Shown: positions 47,463 to 54,277 of the stretch, piece by piece | Layout: each line of letters opens with the position of its first letter | Numbering within the stretch: position 1 is the stretch's first letter | From: an uncultured Ruminococcus sp. | GTDB lineage: Bacteria; Bacillota; Clostridia; Oscillospirales; Ruminococcaceae | Assembly: GCA_947566125.1 (NCBI GenBank) | Contig: CANOIR010000014.1 | Location: 1 to 55,154, forward strand | DNA: 55,154 nucleotides | Reading direction: 5' to 3' | Position numbers and translations under genes: made by a program | Notes under the pieces: model-generated | Told to the model about the DNA's origin: nothing | The model's database searches: none | The model's input: the letters and a program-made list of their open reading frames with translations, nothing else

Positions 47463-48959
47463 TCAATCGTGCATACCACGAAGTATCCAATCGTACATTC
47501 CCTGATATTGCAGTGCTGAGCTACCCCATGAGAAATCTTTTTTCATGCCACGGAGAACGATATTATTCCAATCTTCTCTGTAGTCAAAGTAAACTTTCTT
47601 AGCGTAATTAATAGTATACAGCAGGTCTTCTGCATTGTAATGCTTGAAGGTAAAGCCTGTACCTGTTTTTTCATATTCATTGTACGGTTCAACTGTATCC
47701 TTTAAGCCGCCGGTTTCACGAACTATCGGAACAGTACCGTATCTGAGTGAGATGAGCTGAGTAAGACCGCATGGTTCAAAGCGTGATGGTACGAGCATTG
47801 CATCAGCAGCTGCATAAAGCTTATGAGCAAGTGCATCACTGTAGAAAATATTTGCTGAAACTCTGTCAGGATGTTTTCCCTGATAGTAGCGGAACATATT
47901 TTCATATTTAGATTCACCAGTACCTATTATAACAAATTGTGTAAATTCATCAGTGATGCGGTCAGCTATCCAATCTACAAGGTCAAGTCCTTTTTGGTCA
48001 GTAAGTCGTGATATAATAGCTATCATGAATTTATTTTCATCAACTGGCAGTCCGAGTTCCTGTTGCAGGGCTTTCTTTGCGAGCTTTTTCTTTTCAACTG
48101 CATTCTTTGCACTGTAATTAACAGAAATCTTTTTGTCCGTTTCAGGATTATAAACATCATAATCGATACCATTTACAATGCCCCTTAATGAACGCTGTCT
48201 TGCACATAGCAGACCGTCAAGTTGTTCACCATAATAAGGTGTTTTTATTTCTTCAGCATATGTTTCACTTACTGTAGTAATATAATCTGCATAAACGAGT
48301 CCGCCCTTGAGCATATTGGCATCTTTTTTAAATTCCAGTTTATCCGGAGTAAACATATACCCCGGCAGGCCTGTATTATAAAGAAAATGACGAATATCCC
48401 ATACACCTTGGAATTTCAAGTTGTGTATAGTCATAATTGTCTTAGTACCCCAATAGAAGCTGTGAGATGCAAATGTACTTCTGAGAAATACTGGGATCAT
48501 ACCTGCTTGCCAGTCATGACAATGGATTATATCAGGATGGAACCCTATTACTGGCATAGCTGCAAGAACAGCTTTGCAGAAGAATATATATCTTTCAACA
48601 TCCCACATAATAGAGCTTGAATAAGGCTCATTGCATTTAAAATAATACTCGTTATCTATAAAATAGAATTTTATTCCATCATATTCATATTCCATAATGC
48701 CAACGAACATTTTGTCATTACGCTGACCGTAATCCATATAGAAACTTGAAACATGGCGGAACTGTCCTCTGTATTCCCACGGTATGCAAGTATAATTCGG
48801 TATAATAACACGAACGTCATATTCCTGTTTATACAAATTTTTTGGTAAAGCACCTACTACATCAGCAAGTCCTCCTGTTTTTACAAATGGTACACATTCA
48901 GAAGCTGCGAATAAAATATTTTTCATAGTACAATTGTCGTATGTACATTTACCGTACAC
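47463..48959 (-). CDS. glgA: Glycogen synthase (ADP-glucose, GT5)
   Basis: The enzyme extends alpha-1,4-glucan from ADP-glucose. The protein carries the N-terminal FAASECVPFVKTGGLADVVG motif, the HCHDWQAGMIPVFL segment and the C-terminal PSRFEPCGLTQL loop of GT5. Start choice is unusual: AAAGGAG lies five bases before GTG 48959, giving 498 residues and a short extension with two cysteines (YGKCTYDNCT). The conventional start ATG 48926 (MKNILFAASE) has no ribosome site. No other glycogen gene is adjacent. Confidence 0.92.
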   Translation of the reverse strand: MYGKCTYDNCTMKNILFAASECVPFVKTGGLADVVGALPKNLYKQEYDVRVIIPNYTCIPWEYRGQFRHVSSFYMDYGQRNDKMFVGIMEYEYDGIKFYFIDNEYYFKCNEPYSSSIMWDVERYIFFCKAVLAAMPVIGFHPDIIHCHDWQAGMIPVFLRSTFASHSFYWGTKTIMTIHNLKFQGVWDIRHFLYNTGLPGYMFTPDKLEFKKDANMLKGGLVYADYITTVSETYAEEIKTPYYGEQLDGLLCARQRSLRGIVNGIDYDVYNPETDKKISVNYSAKNAVEKKKLAKKALQQELGLPVDENKFMIAIISRLTDQKGLDLVDWIADRITDEFTQFVIIGTGESKYENMFRYYQGKHPDRVSANIFYSDALAHKLYAAADAMLVPSRFEPCGLTQLISLRYGTVPIVRETGGLKDTVEPYNEYEKTGTGFTFKHYNAEDLLYTINYAKKVYFDYREDWNNIVLRGMKKDFSWGSSALQYQGMYDWILRGMHD

Positions 48960-49089
48960 ACAAGCTCCTTTCAATATTATTACTTTGATAAATCAAAAAC
49001 CATATTTTGCACATAATATGCAGGCAAAACAAAGCCTGAAAAATAAATAAACCTTTTTGTAAATGCAGGTTATTTAACTTATCATCTTT

Positions 49090-49118
49090 ATTATACAACT
49101 TTTTTAATGAAACGTCAA
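49090..49118 (-). promoter_or_regulatory. glgA promoter with a long leader
   Basis: On the minus strand: TTGACG (49118-49113), 17-bp spacer, TATAAT (49095-49090). The leader of about 125 bases contains a small AGGC/GCCT hairpin. The rest of the interval to 49282 shows only A/T-rich sequence and a GAGGTGAT site for the next gene. Confidence 0.65.
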
Positions 49119-49282
49119 GGACTTTTCAGAAATTCTTTCGTCAAAAATGTACAAAAAAATATTTAAACGTATTATTTATATGATTTATATGTTATATTGA
49201 GGGGATATTTTTTTAATAACATTTTCTAAAACAACTGTATTTTTTTAATAAAATCACCAATACTCATATCAGAGGTGATATT

Positions 49283-50887
49283 ATGAAAAAATGCAAACAT
49301 AAGGAAGCCGCCGCTAGATTTTGGACACTTAGATTATTTATGACAATAATGTGCAGTGCAGTTATAGTTCAGCTTGCAAATAATGCGGCATCTCCTGAAT
49401 ATCGTGAAGCGGCGGCAGAACAAGGGAATTATAAGCTGCGTCTTCCTGTATCATATGGAACTATTTATGACAGAAATGGAATGCCGCTTGTAAACCGTTA
49501 TTCAAAGAGTATAGCTGTTCTGAGTGGTGATGCGGAGTCGGTAAAAAATGTATTCTCTTATGCAAAAAATAAAAAAGAATTTTTGGAAAAGGCACGTGAA
49601 GGTGTTCCTTTTAGTTGTGAGATCGATTACAGCAAGGACTTTCCGGAAGATATAATGCGTTTTGAAATTCCGATTCGATATGACAATGATCAAATAGCAC
49701 AACATATTATAGGTTATATGCAGGAAGGCAGTGGGGTATGCGGACTGGAATATGATTATGATGATATTTTAAGAATGGATAAAGGACAGACTACAGTTAC
49801 ATTTCCTGTAGATGGTGCAGGAAAAGCGCTTTCCGGTGAAAATGCATTTGTACGTTATGCTCCAAATTCTTCTCAAGGCGTTGTTACTACTATTGATATA
49901 GGAATTCAACTTATATGTGAAAAGGCTGCAAAATCAATTGATAAGGGCGTAGTCATTGTTATGGATACTCAATCTGGAGATATTTTAGGACTTGCAAGCA
50001 GACCGGTGTATTCTGTGTATAATATGGAAGAAGCACTTGATTCCGAGGACAGTCCTTTTATAAATCGTGCAATTTATGCATATCCGGTAGGGTCAATTTT
50101 TAAACTTGTAACAGCCGCTTCTGCAATAGATAATGGATTAGAAGATTTTAGCTATGAGTGTACGGGAAGTATAGAAGTGGAAAGTCAAAACTTTTTTTGC
50201 CATGACAGAGCAGGACATGGTATGATGCATATTGATACAGCTATGATAAATTCCTGCAATCCTTATTTTATTGAATTAAGTACTAAAATATCGGCACTTG
50301 ATTTATTTGAAACAGCTGCAAAATTTGGATTTGGACATGAGATTTTTTTATCTGAAAGTATTATTGGTGAATCCGGTTATCTTCCTGACGTGCAGGAGCT
50401 TATGCTTCCGGCTGAAAAAGGAAATTTCGCATTTGGACAAGGAAAACTTACTGCAACTCCTCTACAGATAGCAAGAATGACTTCAGCAATAGCAAATGGC
50501 GGAATACTTCCCCATGTTCGTCTTGTGGTAGAAACAACAGATGACGGTAGTATAGAATCTGTAGAAAAATGGCAAAAAGGAGAACGTATACTTGATGAGA
50601 ATACGGCGAAAAAACTTAGAAAGATGATGGTAGATGTTGTTTACCGAAGCAGTAATTTTAAAGGCAGACCAAAAGGTGTTTCGGCAGGTGCAAAAACATC
50701 TACAGCTCAAACGGGACGTTTTGATGAAAACGGAGAGGAGTATTGTCATGCATGGATAACAGGTTTTTTTCCTGCATATGATCCTAAGTTTACTGTAACA
50801 GTTTTGGCGGAAGATTCAGGTTACGGCAATGACGCTGCCGCACCTGTTTTTAAAAATATTATCGAAGGCATGAGAGATTATTTATAA
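49283..50887 (+). CDS. Class B penicillin-binding protein (transpeptidase)
   Basis: The 534-residue protein has one N-terminal membrane anchor (about 15-33), a PBP dimerisation domain (about 50-200) and a transpeptidase domain. The active-site serine is in PVGSIFK (Ser271, Lys274). The second motif is SCN (324-326) and the third is KTS (471-473) instead of the more usual KTG. It cross-links peptidoglycan at division or in the spore cortex (SpoVD/PBP2-like), but which is not clear. ATG 49283 follows GAGGTGAT. Confidence 0.9.
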   Translation: MKKCKHKEAAARFWTLRLFMTIMCSAVIVQLANNAASPEYREAAAEQGNYKLRLPVSYGTIYDRNGMPLVNRYSKSIAVLSGDAESVKNVFSYAKNKKEFLEKAREGVPFSCEIDYSKDFPEDIMRFEIPIRYDNDQIAQHIIGYMQEGSGVCGLEYDYDDILRMDKGQTTVTFPVDGAGKALSGENAFVRYAPNSSQGVVTTIDIGIQLICEKAAKSIDKGVVIVMDTQSGDILGLASRPVYSVYNMEEALDSEDSPFINRAIYAYPVGSIFKLVTAASAIDNGLEDFSYECTGSIEVESQNFFCHDRAGHGMMHIDTAMINSCNPYFIELSTKISALDLFETAAKFGFGHEIFLSESIIGESGYLPDVQELMLPAEKGNFAFGQGKLTATPLQIARMTSAIANGGILPHVRLVVETTDDGSIESVEKWQKGERILDENTAKKLRKMMVDVVYRSSNFKGRPKGVSAGAKTSTAQTGRFDENGEEYCHAWITGFFPAYDPKFTVTVLAEDSGYGNDAAAPVFKNIIEGMRDYL

Positions 50888-51014
50888 GCATTATTATGCT
50901 TTAAATATCATGTTTTAAATAGTTGCTTTAAATAGTGTACTTTAAAATCCGTGAAAATTATTTTATGAATATATTTTATGAATAAAAGTTTTTATATTTT
51001 ATATATATAAAATT

Positions 51015-51058
51015 AAAAGCAGATGCTTTGTGTATTATAATACCTGCATCTGTTTTTT
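51015..51058 (+). terminator. Terminator after the PBP gene; rest of 50888-51256 is non-coding
   Basis: CAGATGC (51020-51026) pairs with GCATCTG (51046-51052) followed by six T. Before it (50895-51000) are short imperfect tandem motifs (GCTTTAAATA and ATTTTATGAATA, each repeated). Between 51059 and 51177 I see no gene or structured RNA. Confidence 0.7.
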
Positions 51059-51177
51059 ATTATTATTTCAAGTTATTATTTTTATATGAAAAAACGTAGC
51101 TTTATGCAGTTTTATAGTGCGAAATTTGAATTGAATATGCTTCTGAAAATAGATTTGTATGTTTTTTGAAAAAAGGC

Positions 51178-51206
51178 TTGATTCTTAAGTTAAAATGTAG
51201 TATAAT
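51178..51206 (+). promoter_or_regulatory. Promoter of the NifU-like/GGGtGRT operon
   Basis: TTGATT (51178-51183), 17-bp spacer, TATAAT (51201-51206). Confidence 0.7.
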
Positions 51207-51256
51207 AAATCTGTGTGTTAATGCACAGTATGTCCTATTATGAAAGGAGTATAAAA

Positions 51257-51949
51257 ATGATTTATTCAAACGAAGTCAATGAAATGTGCTGCGTAAAACA
51301 GGGCGTAAACCATGGTGCGGCTCCGATTCCGGAGGAAGCAAAGTGGATAAAGGCTAAGGAAATAAGCGATATTTCCGGTTTTACACATGGTGTGGGTTGG
51401 TGTGCACCTCAACAGGGTACTTGTAAGTTGTCACTGAATGTTAAGGAAGGCGTTATTCAGGAATGTCTGGTTGAAACTATTGGATGTTCTGGTATGACCC
51501 ATTCTGCAGCTATGGCATCTGAAATTCTTCCAGGAAGAACTATTTTGGAAGCTCTGAATACAGATTTGGTATGTGACGCAATCAACACTGCTATGAGAGA
51601 ATTGTTCCTCCAGATCGTATACGGACGTTCTCAGAGTGCTTTCTCTGAAGATGGTCTGGCAATCGGTGCAGGTCTTGAAGACCTTGGTAAGGGCAATCGT
51701 TCTCAGGTTGGTACAATGTATGGTACTCTTGCAAAGGGTCCACGTTACCTTGAAATGACAGATGGTTATGTAACAGCTCTGGCTCTTAATGAAGATGATG
51801 AGATCATCGGCTATAAGTTTGTAAACTTTGGCAAGATGATGGATTTCATCAAGGCTGGTGATGATGCAAATACTGCATTTGAAAAGGCACAGGGTCAGTA
51901 TGGTCGTGTTGCTGATGCTGTTAAGTTTATTGACCCGAGAAAAGAATAA
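51257..51949 (+). CDS. NifU-like iron-sulfur scaffold protein paired with GGGtGRT
   Basis: The 230-residue protein has a core resembling the IscU/NifU scaffold (SLNVKEGVIQECLVETIGCS), with cysteines in MCCVKQG, GWCAPQQGTC and GCSGMTHS. It has an extended C-terminal half ending in a conserved YGRVADAVKFIDP. It is probably a specialised Fe-S assembly or Fe-S-binding protein of anaerobes. ATG 51257 follows AAAGGAG; upstream in-frame codons precede that site. The GGGtGRT gene follows after 24 bases; I know this pairing as recurrent in Clostridia, with unknown function. Confidence 0.85.
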   Translation: MIYSNEVNEMCCVKQGVNHGAAPIPEEAKWIKAKEISDISGFTHGVGWCAPQQGTCKLSLNVKEGVIQECLVETIGCSGMTHSAAMASEILPGRTILEALNTDLVCDAINTAMRELFLQIVYGRSQSAFSEDGLAIGAGLEDLGKGNRSQVGTMYGTLAKGPRYLEMTDGYVTALALNEDDEIIGYKFVNFGKMMDFIKAGDDANTAFEKAQGQYGRVADAVKFIDPRKE

Positions 51950-51973
51950 GGGAATCGAAGGAGGTATAATCTA

Positions 51974-52984
51974 ATGGCATTGTTTGAGTCTTATGAGAGA
52001 AGAGAAAAGCAGATTCTTGCTGTTTTGAAGGAATATGGCATTGGCTCTATCGAAGAAGCTGCTGAAATTACAAAGGCAGCAGGTCTTGATGTATATTCAA
52101 TGGTAGAGGGCATTCAGCCAATTTGTTTTGAGAATGCTAAGTGGGCTTATACAGTAGGTGCTGCTATTGCTATCAAGAAGGGCTGTCGCAGAGCTGCTGA
52201 TGCTGCTGCTGCAATCGGTGAAGGTCTTCAGGCTTTCTGTATTCCAGGTTCTGTAGCTGACCAGCGTAAGGTTGGTTTAGGTCATGGTAATCTTGGTAAG
52301 ATGCTGCTTGAAGAAGAAACACAGTGTTTCGCATTCCTTGCAGGTCACGAATCTTTTGCAGCTGCTGAAGGTGCTATAGGTATTGCTGAAAAGGCTAACA
52401 AGGTTCGTAAGCAGCCACTGAGAGTTATCCTTAATGGTCTTGGCAAGGACGCTGCTCAGATCATTGCAAGAATCAATGGTTTTACATATGTTGAAACTGA
52501 GATGGATTATTATACAGGCGAAGTGAAGGAAGTATTCCGCAAGTCTTATTCTGAAGGACTTCGTGCAAAGGTTAACTGCTATGGTGCAAATGATGTAACA
52601 GAAGGTGTAGCTATCATGTGGAAAGAAGGCGTAGACGTATCTATCACAGGTAATTCTACTAACCCAACAAGATTCCAGCACCCTGTTGCAGGCACTTATA
52701 AGAAGGAATGCATTGATAAGGGTAAGAAGTACTTCTCAGTTGCATCCGGTGGTGGTACAGGACGTACACTGCATCCTGATAATATGGCTGCTGGTCCTGC
52801 ATCTTATGGTATGACTGATACTCTTGGTCGTATGCACTCTGATGCACAGTTTGCAGGTTCTTCTTCTGTTCCTGCTCACGTTGAGATGATGGGTCTTATC
52901 GGTATGGGTAATAATCCAATGGTTGGTGCTACTGTTGCCGTTGCCGTTTCTGTTGAAGAAGCTGCTAACGCTGGTAAGTTCTAA
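51974..52984 (+). CDS. GGGtGRT family protein
   Basis: The 336-residue soluble protein contains the family's namesake motif in VASGGGTGRTLHP (near residues 259-265). The N-terminus reads MALFESYERREKQILAVLKE. A Gly-rich stretch near GHGNLGKMLLEE suggests a nucleotide- or phosphate-binding fold, but its activity is not known. Codon use is strongly biased (GCT, GGT, AAG, CTG), much more than in its neighbours, which suggests high expression. It is downstream of the NifU-like gene with an AGGAGGT site and ends at a strong terminator. Confidence 0.9.
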   Translation: MALFESYERREKQILAVLKEYGIGSIEEAAEITKAAGLDVYSMVEGIQPICFENAKWAYTVGAAIAIKKGCRRAADAAAAIGEGLQAFCIPGSVADQRKVGLGHGNLGKMLLEEETQCFAFLAGHESFAAAEGAIGIAEKANKVRKQPLRVILNGLGKDAAQIIARINGFTYVETEMDYYTGEVKEVFRKSYSEGLRAKVNCYGANDVTEGVAIMWKEGVDVSITGNSTNPTRFQHPVAGTYKKECIDKGKKYFSVASGGGTGRTLHPDNMAAGPASYGMTDTLGRMHSDAQFAGSSSVPAHVEMMGLIGMGNNPMVGATVAVAVSVEEAANAGKF

Positions 52985-53008
52985 TAGAAAAACTGTATAA
53001 ATATAAAA

Positions 53009-53044
53009 TAATCCCGAAAGTGCGATACTTTCGGGATTATTTAT
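53009..53044 (+). terminator. Terminator after GGGtGRT
   Basis: AATAATCCCGAAAGT pairs with ACTTTCGGGATTATT, a long perfect stem with a T-rich end. Confidence 0.9.
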
Positions 53045-53105
53045 TTTTTGTGAAATTGCACGTAATGACTTAAAGGTCTTGATAAAAAATAAAAAATGAA
53101 AACGC

Positions 53106-53134
53106 TTGACAATTTCGCTGAAATTCGGTATAAT
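53106..53134 (+). promoter_or_regulatory. Promoter of the putative antitoxin RNA
   Basis: TTGACA (53106-53111), 17-bp spacer, TATAAT (53129-53134): a fully consensus promoter pointing toward the toxin gene, with no coding gene after it on this strand. Confidence 0.8.
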
Positions 53135-53140
53135 ATAATT

Positions 53141-53231
53141 AAAGAGAGCATACCGATAGGCGGTCGCTCTCGAATTAAGAACGCTATAGAGATAGTCGCC
53201 TTATTGGGAAGTGGGGCGGCTATTTTCTTTT
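53141..53231 (+). ncRNA. Putative antisense antitoxin RNA of a type I toxin-antitoxin locus
   Basis: From the consensus promoter the RNA would begin near 53141 with a hairpin: GAGAGC (53144-53149) pairs with GCTCTC (53166-53171) and ACCG pairs with CGGT inside. It would end at a terminator: AGTCGCC (53194-53200) pairs with GGCGGCT (53215-53221), followed by ATTTTCTTTT. It would be about 90 nt. It overlaps the last codon and the 3' untranslated part of the convergent toxin mRNA, as RNA II does in the par locus of pAD1. Read from DNA only; transcription is inferred. Confidence 0.65.
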
Positions 53232-53324
53232 ATTATTATGAAAAATCATGTAAAGTAATGACGTATATCCTACGAGAAGAATTCCCATTTGGATTAAATT
53301 GTTCCATGTTACGTAATTTGCCAT
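53220..53324 (-). CDS. Putative small hydrophobic type I toxin (Fst/holin-like)
   Basis: The 34-residue peptide starts MANYVTWNNL. A single membrane-spanning segment (about residues 11-28, IQMGILLVGYTSLLYMIF) is followed by a polar, basic tail HNNKRK. This is the size and layout of Fst/TxpA-like and holin-like toxins. ATG 53324 has a GGGAG site eight bases upstream, but GGGAG is locked in a CTCCC-AGAA-GGGAG hairpin. The mRNA would start near 53383 and can end at the 53144-53171 hairpin. Its 5' end (GAGCATACC...AGGCGGTC) is complementary to its own 3' end, allowing a closed, untranslated form. Too short for usual gene finders. Confidence 0.65.
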   Translation of the reverse strand: MANYVTWNNLIQMGILLVGYTSLLYMIFHNNKRK

Positions 53325-53332
53325 TATAATCA

Positions 53333-53346
53333 CTCCCTTCTGGGAG
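53333..53346 (-). promoter_or_regulatory. Hairpin hiding the toxin ribosome site
   Basis: On the minus strand CTCCC-AGAA-GGGAG forms a 5-bp stem whose 3' half is the Shine-Dalgarno sequence of the toxin. Sequestered ribosome sites are typical of type I toxin mRNAs. Confidence 0.6.
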
Positions 53347-53354
53347 CGTGGATT

Positions 53355-53382
53355 GACCGCCTACCGCTAATGGTATGCTCTT
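53355..53382. repeat. Right arm of the inverted repeat bounding the toxin locus
   Basis: GACCGCCTACCGCTAATGG followed by TATGCTCTT mirrors the left arm at 53145-53165 (AGAGCATACCGATAGGCGGTC) with a short insertion. Both convergent transcripts therefore begin with nearly the same sequence. Confidence 0.75.
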
Positions 53383-53389
53383 AAGTGAC

Positions 53390-53418
53390 ATTATATCATG
53401 AATTTCGGCAAAAGTCAA
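53390..53418 (-). promoter_or_regulatory. Toxin mRNA promoter
   Basis: On the minus strand: TTGACT (53418-53413), 17-bp spacer, TATAAT (53395-53390). The remaining interval 53419-53570 is AT-rich with nothing I can assign. Confidence 0.78.
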
Positions 53419-53570
53419 ATAAGTGTTTAAGCGTACTTTTTTAATTAAAAATTTTTTAAACAAGCATCGCGATTTAAAATCTGTAATGCTCGTTTTGTGT
53501 GTTTTGTACAAGATAACAACATAAAATTTATGTGAAATATAAGTAATTATATTCTTATTGATAATTACTA

Positions 53571-53599
53571 TTGACAAGTGAAGATATATGTGATATAAT
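53571..53599 (+). promoter_or_regulatory. Reverse rubrerythrin promoter
   Basis: TTGACA (53571-53576), 17-bp spacer, TATAAT (53594-53599): full consensus. Confidence 0.78.
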
Positions 53600-53656
53600 A
53601 CAATTACAATCTTGATAAAAAGATTATTTATATTAAATTTAGGAGGACTATAAAGT

Positions 53657-54202
53657 ATGAGTAAATATGTATGTTCAGTATGTGGCTATGTTCATGAAGG
53701 AGATAATCCACCGGAAGAATGCCCTATTTGCAAGGCACCAGCTGATAAATTTGTAAAGCAGGACGAAAACAAGACACAGTGGGCTGATGAACACGTTGTT
53801 GGTGTAGCTCAGGGTGTAGATGAAGAGATAATAGCAGGTCTGCGTGAGAATTTCACAGGTGAATGCACAGAAGTTGGTATGTATCTTGCTATGGCACGTG
53901 TTGCTCATCGTGAAGGTTATCCTGAGATCGGTATGTATTGGGAAAAGGCTGCATATGAAGAAGCTGAACACGCTGCTAAGTTTGCAGAGCTTTTGGGTGA
54001 AGTTGTTACAGATTCTACAAAGAAGAATCTTGAAATGCGTGTAGCTGCTGAATCTGGTGCTTGTGAAGGAAAGAAGGCTCTGGCTGCAAAGGCTAAGCAG
54101 CTTAATCTTGATGCTATTCATGACACAGTACACGAAATGGCTAAGGACGAAGCAAGACACGGTAAGGCTTTTGAAGGTTTGCTGAATAGGTATTTTAAGT
54201 AA
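53657..54202 (+). CDS. Reverse rubrerythrin (peroxide/oxygen detoxification)
   Basis: The 181-residue protein has an N-terminal rubredoxin-like Fe(Cys)4 site (Cys6, Cys9, Cys22, Cys25 in YVCSVCGY and ECPICKAP), then a ferritin-like four-helix diiron domain with ExxH-type ligands ([50 protein letters not shown]). Domain order is the reverse of classical rubrerythrin, as in the clostridial revRbr that serves as terminal component of NADH peroxidase/oxidase. It is monocistronic with a strong promoter, an AGGAGG site and biased codons, which suggests high expression in a strict anaerobe. Confidence 0.93.
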   Translation: MSKYVCSVCGYVHEGDNPPEECPICKAPADKFVKQDENKTQWADEHVVGVAQGVDEEIIAGLRENFTGECTEVGMYLAMARVAHREGYPEIGMYWEKAAYEEAEHAAKFAELLGEVVTDSTKKNLEMRVAAESGACEGKKALAAKAKQLNLDAIHDTVHEMAKDEARHGKAFEGLLNRYFK

Positions 54203-54237
54203 TTTATTAAGTTTTAATAATTAAGTTTTAATATAAG

Positions 54238-54277
54238 AAACTGCTGCAACATAAACATTGCAGCAGTTTTATTTTTT
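54238..54277. terminator. Bidirectional terminator between rubrerythrin and lectin genes
   Basis: AAACTGCTGCA (54238-54248) pairs with TGCAGCAGTTT (54259-54269); T-rich ends on both strands. Confidence 0.8.

Noticed and set aside
53096..53329. 77-codon plus-strand frame in the toxin locus
   Set aside because: Its start lies inside the promoter region upstream of the predicted RNA start, and it crosses the antitoxin terminator; better explained as non-coding RNA.
53236..53577. 113-codon minus-strand frame across the toxin locus
   Set aside because: It runs through promoters and the inverted repeat in a different frame from the 34-residue peptide, which alone has a well placed ribosome site and a membrane-helix pattern.
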